DNA of 7,964 nt from Hyphomonadaceae bacterium UBA1001 (GTDB taxonomy: Bacteria; Pseudomonadota; Alphaproteobacteria; Caulobacterales; Aquidulcibacteraceae). Below the pieces are notes generated by a model. The model worked only from the letters and a program-made list of their open reading frames with translations, made no database searches and had not been told where the DNA came from. Shown here one piece after another: positions 1 through 4,901 of this stretch. The stretch spans positions 1 to 7,964 of the forward strand of contig DBAV01000150.1 in NCBI GenBank assembly GCA_002291875.1. Direction: 5' to 3'. Both the position numbers and the translations under genes were made by a program. Position 1 is the first letter of the stretch. Every line of letters begins with the position of its first letter.

Positions 1-87
1 GCGCGGGGGTTGGGCCGGCGGGCTTCTAGCACACGCGTGCAAGCGGGCCAGTGGCCTGCTGCCACGTCGCGCGCTAGGGACGGGTTG

Positions 88-852
88 ATGCGCACGGCAA
101 CGGGAATCGTCCACCACGAGACCGTCGAACTGCCCGATGGGTCGATGGCTGTGGACTTTGTGGTCCAGGGCGGCACCCGGCGCGTGGCCCTGCGCTGGGA
201 CCCGGTGCGCGGGCGGGCCGAGGTGCGCATGCCCTCGGCCCAGGCGCTGCGTCAGGCCCGGCGCTTTCTGTCGCACCAGGCGCAGTGGCTGATGCGGGCG
301 CGGCGTCGCAGGCCAGCTGGCGCTCTGTTTCCGGCCCTGGTGCCGGATGCGGTGATTCCCGTTCTCGACCGGCCGACGCGGCTGAAGGTGGTGGCCGGTC
401 GGGCCAAGGGGGGGCTGGTCGACGGCGATACAGGCCCCGAACTGCACGTGCCCCTGCCGCAGGGCGCGGACTTTCGCGCCCGCACCATCAGGGTCCTCAG
501 TGCGCTGGCGCTGGCGCAGCTGGCCCCTGCGGTCGCGCGCCATGCCGCCGCGCTGGACGTGCAGGTCGGCCGGATCACGGTGCGCGACGTCACCTCGCTG
601 TGGGGTTCGTGCAGCCGGGCGGGCAATCTGTCCTTCTGCTGGCGGCTGGTGCTGGCGCCGCCCTGGATCGTGGACTATCTGGCCGCCCACGAGGTGGCGC
701 ACCGGCGGGAGATGAACCATTCGCCGGCCTTCTGGGCGCATGTCGAGCGTCTGGCCCCGCGCACGCGTGAGGCACGCGCCTGGCTGCGCCGACACGGCGG
801 TTATCTGATGCAGGCGGGCCGCTCGGCCATCGAGGGAGAGGGAACACCATGA
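88..852 (+). CDS. YgjP-like (SprT-related) zinc metallohydrolase
   Basis: Predicted cytosolic zinc metallohydrolase of the YgjP/DUF45 group, 254 aa. The C-terminal half holds the family signature. There is a TSLWGSCS stretch (about residues 169-176), then HEVAH at 201-205, whose two histidines are the expected zinc ligands and whose Glu202 is the expected catalytic base. REMNHSPAFW follows, with His211 as the likely third ligand. The N-terminal half is the usual variable beta-rich part. I chose ATG at 88 because AGGGA lies 7 nt upstream. The frame stays open to a TTG at 10, but the extra 26 residues look non-coding. The stop overlaps the next start (ATGA at 849-852), so the two genes are probably co-translated. 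The physiological substrate of this family is not well established. Family assignment is secure; function is known only at the level of a metal-dependent hydrolase. Confidence 0.93.
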   Translation: MRTATGIVHHETVELPDGSMAVDFVVQGGTRRVALRWDPVRGRAEVRMPSAQALRQARRFLSHQAQWLMRARRRRPAGALFPALVPDAVIPVLDRPTRLKVVAGRAKGGLVDGDTGPELHVPLPQGADFRARTIRVLSALALAQLAPAVARHAAALDVQVGRITVRDVTSLWGSCSRAGNLSFCWRLVLAPPWIVDYLAAHEVAHRREMNHSPAFWAHVERLAPRTREARAWLRRHGGYLMQAGRSAIEGEGTP

Positions 853-1406
853 GGATCGTGCACGCGGGGCTGGGGCCGACAATGCTGGCCGCGATCGCAG
901 TGATTCTGGCGGGGTGTGGGCCCACAGCGGGCGACGGCACCGCGACCCCCGCAGCGTCGCCGCCGGGTGCAGCCCCGCCGGTGCCCGAGGATGGCGACGG
1001 CCGGGTGGGGTGGATCAAGGCGGACGGACCGGGCGAGTCGGCGGCGATCTTTGGTGCGCTGGGCATGTCGGTCGAAATGACGCTGACCTGTGCCACCGGT
1101 GCGTCCAGCCTTCAGATCGTGGCGCCCCGGATTGCCCAGCTGAAGGTCGACACGGGCGATGCGGTGCAGGTCATGGTGGCGGCCGAGGCGTTCGAGGGAC
1201 GGGTGGTCCCGTCGCCGGCCGAGCCGGATGCCCGGCGCGTCGAGGTGGCGCTGACGCCCGCGCTGCTGGCGGCCCTGCGCACGGGCGGGGCGGTGCGGCT
1301 GGTGGCCAATGACGCCTTCATCGACTCGATTGCCGACACCGGCACGGCTCTGGCCGAGCTGGCGGCCAGCTGCGAGACCCTGGGCAAGGCGCCCCCGACG
1401 CCCTGA
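849..1406 (+). CDS. Putative small lipoprotein, function unknown
   Basis: A 185-aa protein with a lipoprotein signal peptide: a short N-terminus, a hydrophobic stretch (about residues 11-21) and a lipobox ending LAGC, so Cys23 would be lipidated. Residue 24 is Gly, not Asp, which favours outer-membrane sorting if Lol rules apply. A Pro/Ala/Gly-rich linker (about 25-50) leads to a mature domain of about 130 residues. Apart from Cys23, the only cysteines are Cys81 and Cys175, near the two ends of this domain, so a disulfide is plausible in the periplasm. The start is well defined: a purine-rich GGGAGAGGGA precedes it and the ATG overlaps the stop of the metallohydrolase gene by 4 nt. I do not recognise the domain and assign no function. 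That it is an exported lipoprotein is fairly sure. Confidence 0.82.
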   Translation: MRIVHAGLGPTMLAAIAVILAGCGPTAGDGTATPAASPPGAAPPVPEDGDGRVGWIKADGPGESAAIFGALGMSVEMTLTCATGASSLQIVAPRIAQLKVDTGDAVQVMVAAEAFEGRVVPSPAEPDARRVEVALTPALLAALRTGGAVRLVANDAFIDSIADTGTALAELAASCETLGKAPPTP

Positions 1407-1407
1407 G

Positions 1408-1427
1408 CAGGCGCCCCGCGGGGCCTG
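1408..1427. terminator. GC-rich hairpin between convergent genes, possible terminator
   Basis: CAGGC at 1408-1412 pairs with GCCTG at 1423-1427, and the interior can add a few more GC pairs with a mismatch. It lies in the 34-nt gap between the stop of the lipoprotein gene and the stop of the oppositely oriented phosphatase gene, where a bidirectional terminator is expected. There is no T-tract on either side, so intrinsic termination is only a guess. Confidence 0.35.
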
Positions 1428-1440
1428 TGGACAGGGGGCC

Positions 1441-2241
1441 TCAGCCCTTGGCGGCGGCCTTCAGCCGTTCTTCCAGCTGGCGCAGGATCTGTTCATTGCC
1501 GGCGGCCACATTGCCGGTGACGAGGCAGTCGAGGCCGTCCGGGTCGCGCGCAAAGCCGCCCGCCTCGCGTACAAGGATCAGGCCTGCGGCAAAGTCCCAC
1601 GCCTTCAGCCCGCGCTCCCAGAAGGCGTCATGGCGCCCCGCGGCCACCCAGGCCATGTCCAGCGCGGCCGACCCCTGGCGTCTGATGCCCGAGGTCCGCC
1701 CCATCAGGTCGGCGAACTCGCGCAGGAAAGCGCCGTGCCCGTCCTTGCCTGCAAAGGGAAAACCGGTGGCCAGCAGGCAGTCGATCAGGCGCATGCGCGC
1801 AGCCACCCGCAGGCGGCGGGTTTCGTTCAGCCAGGCCCCTTCGCCCTTTTCGGCGACGAACATCTCGTTGCGGGCCACGTCATAGACCACCCCGGCAACG
1901 ATCACCCCCTCGCGCTCCAACGCGACTGAAATGGCGAAATGCGGAAAGCCATGCATGAAGTTCAGCGTGCCATCCAGCGGATCGACGATGAAGCGGTGGG
2001 TGCGATCGGTGCCGGCCACCTCGCCGCGTTCCTCCATCAGAAAGCCATAGCCCGGGCGGGCCTTGGACAGCTCGTCGAACAAGACCTGCTCGGCCCGCAG
2101 GTCGGCGGCCGTGACGAAATCGGCCGGGCCCTTGCGCGACACCTGCAGGTTCTCGACCTCGCCAAAGTCGCGCGCCAGCACCTTCGAGGCCTTCTGCACG
2201 GCCTTGACCATGACGTTCACGACGGGGGAAAAGCGGGACAA
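1441..2241 (-). CDS. Inositol monophosphatase family protein (SuhB-like)
   Basis: Mg-dependent sugar/inositol phosphate phosphatase, 266 aa from the chosen start. All family motifs are present: Glu70-Glu71 in LMEERGE, then DPLDGTLNF with metal-binding Asp87 and Asp90 (residues 87-95), and the C-terminal WDFAAG (215-220) with Asp216. Expected reaction: hydrolysis of myo-inositol 1-phosphate or a related phosphomonoester in the cytosol; family members can also act on NADP or fructose bisphosphate. I chose TTG at 2241 because SRFSPVVNVMVKA aligns with the N-terminus of E. coli SuhB (HPMLNIAVRAA) and GAGG lies 5 nt upstream. Alternatives are GTG at 2220 and ATG at 2211 (256 aa), both without a Shine-Dalgarno sequence and both starting at or after the first conserved residues. 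The frame is open to 2445, but that part runs through a palindromic repeat and is unlikely to be coding. The family call is certain; the substrate is not. Confidence 0.95.
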   Translation of the reverse strand: MSRFSPVVNVMVKAVQKASKVLARDFGEVENLQVSRKGPADFVTAADLRAEQVLFDELSKARPGYGFLMEERGEVAGTDRTHRFIVDPLDGTLNFMHGFPHFAISVALEREGVIVAGVVYDVARNEMFVAEKGEGAWLNETRRLRVAARMRLIDCLLATGFPFAGKDGHGAFLREFADLMGRTSGIRRQGSAALDMAWVAAGRHDAFWERGLKAWDFAAGLILVREAGGFARDPDGLDCLVTGNVAAGNEQILRQLEERLKAAAKG

Positions 2242-2318
2242 GAGGGCCTCGGGGCAGGGACGGGGAAGGGGCCGCCTCCTACACCCCCGCCACGCGCGCG
2301 TCACCCCGTCGGCACCAT

Positions 2319-2332
2319 CGGGCCTGGAGGCC
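2319..2332. repeat. Isolated short arm of the palindromic repeat family
   Basis: CGGGCCTGGAGGCC here is identical over 14 nt to 6081-6094, which lies between the convergent genes at the right of the window. It folds as GGCC-TGGA-GGCC. It sits just outside the left arm of repeat copy C and looks like a degraded extra arm of the same family. It lies upstream of the phosphatase gene, where a promoter would also have to be; I see no convincing promoter there. Confidence 0.45.
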
Positions 2333-2338
2333 GCGAAA

Positions 2339-2435
2339 GAGCCCGAGCCTCGATGCTCGGAAGTCCGCCCCACCGGGACCGCGCGCTTCCAGGCGCGCTT
2401 GTTGCCGCGGAACCGAGCCCGGAGGCTCGGGCTCC
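2339..2435. repeat. Palindromic element, copy C (diverged)
   Basis: About 97 bp flanked by inverted arms. The left arm starts GAGCCCGAGCCTC (2339-2351) and the right arm ends GAGGCTCGGGCTC (2422-2434): a perfect 13-nt inverted repeat that continues imperfectly inward to CTCGG/CCGAG. The centre carries its own hairpin, GCGCGC (2381-2386) against GCGCGC (2393-2398). Downstream, GCGCTTGTTGCCGCGGAAC resembles the GCGCTGG.CGCGCGGTG part of copies A and B. The sequence has drifted from A and B but keeps the same architecture. It begins 6 nt past the stop of the broken minus-strand gene, so it could end that transcript, and it lies upstream of the phosphatase gene. Confidence 0.75.
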
Positions 2436-2524
2436 TCCTCCTCATTTGCGCGGCGGGCCGGTCTGGCGGATGGATTTCAGCCGCCGGCGCTGGGCGCGGT
2501 TGAGGCGCGGCGGGGTCGCGGATG

Positions 2525-2636
2525 AAGCCCGGGCCTCCGGCCCGGAGGACGCCGGGGCGTGGGCGCCTGACCTTGCGGGCCTTTCGGCCCGTGCGCTGGC
2601 CGCGCGGTGTTCTCTGAGCCGGGAGGCTCGGGCTCC
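2525..2636. repeat. Palindromic element, copy A, inside a reading frame
   Basis: About 112 bp. The left arm is AGCCCGGGCCTCCGGCCCGG (2526-2545) and the right arm is GAGCCGGGAGGCTCGGGCTCC in two blocks at 2616-2636, inverted and imperfect. The centre has a hairpin CGGGCC (2576-2581), loop TTTC, GGCCCG (2586-2591). It aligns to copy B along its whole length with about 15 differences and one single-base gap. It lies within the minus-strand broken gene and is read through without a stop, adding an Ala/Arg/Pro-rich segment containing SARAERPARSGAHAP and GPEARASS. Confidence 0.85.
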
Positions 2637-2792
2637 GTCACCTTGCGGGGGCGCCGGGCGGGCGTTGTCGCGGTCGACACGCGAGACCAGGGTCAGGCAG
2701 GCGCACAGCAGGTGGGACATGCGGTCGAGCACGTCGCGGTCGTCCTCGTCGGGGCGGCCCCTGACACGGCGGCCGAGGATGACGTCGACGAT

Positions 2793-2798
2793 GGGGGG
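2793..2798 (-). other. G6 (C6 on minus) tract at the frameshift point
   Basis: Six consecutive G on the plus strand. On the minus strand the codons are GGC TTC ACC CCC followed by C-ATC-GTC-GAC. With five C the frame would continue GFTPIVDVIL; with six it leaves the sensible frame. This homopolymer is the most economical place for the shift. Confidence 0.6.
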
Positions 2799-3140
2799 TG
2801 AAGCCTTCGAGCATGACCGCGAGGTCGGCGAAGGCGGCATCGTCGTCGAACGGCAGGCCGTGCTCGCGGCGCCACAGCGCCCGGGTGCGCAGCGCCTCAC
2901 GCAGGCGCGACACCAGCCGGCGCAGGGTGCGCCCCTCGCCGGGCTCGGCGGTGCCGGCGACCAGGCGGGCGGCGATGTCGCGCCCGTCCGCACCGATGGC
3001 GGCCGCCGTCACGCCCAGCAAGCGGTAGGCGAAGCTGTGGTGGTTGGCGATCGGCGGCAGGAGCGCGGACATCGGAACAAACATGGAACAAATCGCGGGC
3101 GCCTGCAAGGGGGGTGTGATGATTTTATGGGTGGAGCGTG

Positions 3141-3165
3141 CGGATGGAGCGCGCGCGGATGGAGC
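3141..3165 (+). repeat. Short direct repeat beside copy B
   Basis: CGGATGGAGC occurs at 3141-3150 and again at 3156-3165 (15-nt period). The second unit merges into the left arm of palindrome copy B. A similar GCGGATGAAGC precedes copy A, so GCGGATG may belong to the element, and the first unit here may be a partial duplication of its edge. Confidence 0.5.
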
Positions 3166-3272
3166 CCGGGCCTCCGGCCCGGCGGACAACGGGGCGTGGG
3201 CGCCTGAACCTGCGGGCCTGTCGGCCCGTGCGCTGGTCGCGCGGTGTGCTCCGGGCCGGAGGCCCGGGCTCC
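3161..3272. repeat. Palindromic element, copy B, perfect 22-nt inverted arms
   Basis: 112 bp. The arms at 3161-3182 and 3251-3272 are exact reverse complements over 22 nt. Each arm is itself nearly palindromic (CCGGGCC-TCC-GGCCCGG), so it can fold locally or pair with its partner. The 68-nt centre has a hairpin CGGGCC (3213-3218), loop TGTC, GGCCCG (3223-3228), matching copy A. It lies between the broken minus-strand gene and the membrane-protein operon, which are divergently oriented. I see no transposase or clear target duplication, so it resembles a non-autonomous or REP/BIME-like element. Confidence 0.85.
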
Positions 3273-3352
3273 AGCTCACTTTCAGTTCACGAAGGTTTGG
3301 ATTGCTTTTTTGGCGCGGTGCCGTGTAACGTTTTGTGCTGGTACAGCCGCGC
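3273..3352 (+). promoter_or_regulatory. Possible promoter region of the membrane-protein operon
   Basis: This stretch is the only AT-richer island upstream of the operon (TTTGGATTGCTTTTTTGGCG at 3296-3315, then GTAACGTTTTGTG at 3325-3337). A weak pair TTGCTT (3302-3307) and TAACGT (3326-3331), spaced 18 nt, could be -35/-10 boxes, but neither matches consensus well. No operator is evident. The rest of 3085-3364 holds the short direct repeat and palindrome copy B. Confidence 0.2.
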
Positions 3353-3359
3353 GAGGGGG
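3353..3359 (+). promoter_or_regulatory. Shine-Dalgarno sequence setting a TTG start
   Basis: GAGGGGG lies 5-8 nt before TTG 3365. The in-frame GTG 3335 and ATG 3458 have no comparable site, so this favours TTG as the start of the first membrane-protein gene. Confidence 0.55.
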
Positions 3360-3364
3360 CCGTC

Positions 3365-3895
3365 TTGCCTGCCACACATGCCCAACAGTCGCTTCACACA
3401 GCCGGCGCCGAGGATCACCACCGCGCGGCTGCCCTCGCCATTCACGAAGCCGCCGTGATGACCCTCGCGATCTGGCTGGCGGCGGCGCTCGGCGCCCCGA
3501 TGGTGTTCCTCGCGCCGAGCGAGGCGGCAGGGTGGGCGGCATCGCTGCCATCGGAACTTCCATCGGCTGTCGTCTGGACGGTCTGGGGTGCGATGGTCTG
3601 CATGCCGCTCGCCGTGCTGTGGACGATGTCACGCATGTTTCCGATGCGCGATATCGGTCAGGGCGGCCCCCCGCTCTCCGGGCATCGCGCGCTGGTCCAG
3701 GGGCTGGCGGGTGCTGGCGTGACTGTCTTCATGTTCGGTCTGTTGATGCTGGCGGTGCTTGCGGACGCTATCCCGACGGACGTGCCGGCGATTCTGCTGC
3801 TGCTGTGCGCCTTCTGGGTCGCGGTGTTGGGATTTCGGGTGATCGCGGCGGCGCTGCACTTGGCCGAAGCGCGCGCGCTGGAGGCGCCGCGGTGA
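3365..3895 (+). CDS. Four-helix membrane protein, array module 1
   Basis: 176-aa predicted inner-membrane protein, first gene of a four-gene operon. Hydrophobic segments: about residues 32-51, 67-88, 110-133 and 140-164. The loop before helix 3 carries PPLSGHR (102-108) and the protein ends LHLAEARAL (164-172) plus four residues. Both motifs recur in the next three genes. I chose TTG 3365 for its GAGGGGG site and because HHRAAALAIHEAAVMTLAIW before helix 1 resembles the pre-helix segment of the next protein (AAALHRRRVHVPMLATF). ATG 3458 would give a 145-aa protein with almost nothing before helix 1. The stop overlaps the next start (GTGA). With an even helix number and basic residues in the loops, both motifs should face the cytoplasm. 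Family not recognised; no enzymatic or transport residues identified. Start less certain than the gene. Confidence 0.82.
   Translation: MPATHAQQSLHTAGAEDHHRAAALAIHEAAVMTLAIWLAAALGAPMVFLAPSEAAGWAASLPSELPSAVVWTVWGAMVCMPLAVLWTMSRMFPMRDIGQGGPPLSGHRALVQGLAGAGVTVFMFGLLMLAVLADAIPTDVPAILLLLCAFWVAVLGFRVIAAALHLAEARALEAPR
3880..3884 (+). promoter_or_regulatory. Shine-Dalgarno sequence for GTG 3892
   Basis: GGAGG with a 7-nt spacer to GTG 3892, inside the last codons of the previous gene. It fixes the start of module 2, whose frame is otherwise open to 3244. Confidence 0.7.
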
Positions 3896-4389
3896 GCCCC
3901 GACCACGGTGTCGACGCGGCCGCCCTGCACCGGCGGCGGGTGCACGTGCCGATGCTGGCGACATTCGGCCTTGTCATGACCGTGTTTCCGATGATCATGG
4001 TGGCGGCCAGCCGGTGGAATCCGGTGGAGGAGCGTGTCGCCGGTGTCGTGTTCGGGGCGCCCTTTGTCCTGCTTGCGCTGGCCGCAATGGTGGTGGCCTG
4101 GCGGTCCGAAGGCCCCGGGCCGGACATCCTCGACCGGCAGAAGCCGCCACGGTTCACCGGTTGGCGGCGGACAGGGTGGTGGGGCATGCTCGCCATCGTC
4201 TTGGTGATGTTGGCGCTTTTGACATACGCGCTTTTTGCCGACGCGCGCACACTGTGGCTGCTGGACATAACCATGATGGCACAGACCATGTTCTGGCCCT
4301 GCCTGATCTCGGTTCCAGTTCTGCTGCACGCCGCCGAGGCGCGTGCCTTGCGAGGTGATCCGCAGACGACCATGGCCCACGGCGTATGA
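3892..4389 (+). CDS. Four-helix membrane protein, array module 2
   Basis: 165-aa predicted inner-membrane protein. A short basic N-terminus (AAALHRRRVHVP, 9-20) precedes helices at about 21-40, 49-69, 96-116 and 126-145. The loop before helix 3 has PPRFTGWR (85-92), and helix 4 ends in LLHAAEARAL (144-153), followed by a 12-residue tail. These are the clearest copies of the two motifs shared across the operon; the Arg-to-His spacing between them is 54 residues. Start GTG 3892 overlaps the previous stop as GTGA and has GGAGG 7 nt upstream. The stop overlaps the next gene as ATGA (4386-4389). The positive residues of the N-terminus and central loop suggest both ends are cytosolic. I do not recognise the family and infer no function beyond a membrane component acting with its paralogous neighbours. 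Confidence 0.88.
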   Translation: MSPDHGVDAAALHRRRVHVPMLATFGLVMTVFPMIMVAASRWNPVEERVAGVVFGAPFVLLALAAMVVAWRSEGPGPDILDRQKPPRFTGWRRTGWWGMLAIVLVMLALLTYALFADARTLWLLDITMMAQTMFWPCLISVPVLLHAAEARALRGDPQTTMAHGV

Positions 4390-4901
4390 ATACCATCGGG
4401 TCCGAGAGCGGAAAAATCGACGATACGGCTTTGGTTCATCTGCGGTCCGCCCGGCAGAACATCGCGACCGCCGTGCTGTGGACATGGGGCGGGTTCGTCG
4501 TTGCCGTGGTGGTGCTTTTTCTGGGCATGCCGCACCCACCGTTCGACCCGGTGACTTTTGTGTTCCTGAGTCTGTTGGTCGCGGTGGCGCTGGCGGTGCC
4601 GCTGGCGATCGTGCGGGTGGCGGGGCGGGCGATCGACTGGCGCGGCTGGGGGCTGGACCTGCTGCCCAGATTTGCGCCGCCGCGCGCGGCCTGGCCGGTG
4701 GCGTCGGCCATGTTCGTCGCGGTCGCGACAGCGGCGGTGTTCAGCCTTGACAGGATTCAGGCCGGAGGGGCCACCGCCGCCATGAGCTTTCTTCTGATCG
4801 CGCTGCTCTTCGCGGGGCATTCGGCCTTCATGGGCTTGCTGCACCTGCAAGAAGCGCAAAGGCCGGCGGCGCCGCCGCAGGCCGAGGCGCACGGGAGGTG
4901 A
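4386..4901 (+). CDS. Four-helix membrane protein, array module 3 (diverged)
   Basis: 171-aa predicted inner-membrane protein, the most diverged of the array. The N-terminus has DDTALVHLRSARQNIATAV (12-30), comparable to DDHLRNAR in the last gene. Helices fall at about 26-46, 56-76, 103-119 and 133-152. The loop before helix 3 reads PPRAAWP (98-104), so the GWR of the other modules is lost. The end of helix 4 is LLHLQEAQ (151-158), keeping Leu-His and Glu-Ala, followed by a Pro/Ala-rich tail. The start ATG overlaps the previous stop by 4 nt with only a poor Shine-Dalgarno sequence, so re-initiation is likely. The stop overlaps the next gene as GTGA (4898-4901). Function unknown; membership of the array rests on position, topology and the end motif. 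Confidence 0.85.
   Translation: MNTIGSESGKIDDTALVHLRSARQNIATAVLWTWGGFVVAVVVLFLGMPHPPFDPVTFVFLSLLVAVALAVPLAIVRVAGRAIDWRGWGLDLLPRFAPPRAAWPVASAMFVAVATAAVFSLDRIQAGGATAAMSFLLIALLFAGHSAFMGLLHLQEAQRPAAPPQAEAHGR

Larger units (their letters stand above)
2442..3084 (-). pseudogene. Frameshifted gene of unknown function
   Basis: Two minus-strand frames join into one sensible protein of about 213 aa if one base is removed from the G6 run at 2793-2798. The first part, from ATG 3084 (or ATG 3072, MSALLPP), reads MFVPMSALLPPIANHHSFAY and continues through a helical region (RTLRRLVSRLREALRTRALW) to AFADLAVMLEGFTP. The second frame then continues as IVDVILGRRVRGRPDEDDRD, DVLDRMSHLLCACLTLVSRV and ends PRLNRAQRRRLKSIRQTGPP-RK. 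Outside these parts both frames turn into Arg/Pro/Ser/Cys-rich shadow sequence. Total length (643 nt) is one base more than a multiple of three. Without correction the first frame stops at 2638 (about 148 aa). Repeat copy A lies in frame between the DNARPA and PPRLNRA parts. No Shine-Dalgarno sequence is obvious at either start. I recognise no family. It may be a true pseudogene, a phase-variable gene or a sequencing error in the homopolymer. Confidence 0.6.

Noticed and set aside
43..59. Hairpin GCGGGCC-AGT-GGCCTGC before the first gene
   Set aside because: A 7-bp stem with one G-T pair can form, but no T-tract follows and no upstream gene is visible. In DNA this GC-rich such stems are common.
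2275..2280. Perfect AGGAGG on the minus strand upstream of the phosphatase gene
   Set aside because: No in-frame ATG, GTG or TTG lies within a usable distance. The nearest accepted start, TTG 2241, is about 33 nt further on.
3082..3135. Promoter-like ATAAAAT on the minus strand before the broken gene
   Set aside because: The hexamer is AT-rich, but no -35 box lies at the right spacing, and the short region gives no other support.
1939..3207. A 422-codon plus-strand open frame across the phosphatase and repeat region
   Set aside because: It runs antisense to the secure phosphatase gene and through two palindromes, and its translation is low-complexity Ala/Arg/Gly/Pro.
2339..3272. CRISPR array suggested by recurring short palindromes
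   Set aside because: Copies are ~100 bp structured elements at irregular distances, with no uniform short repeats and spacers and no cas genes in the window.
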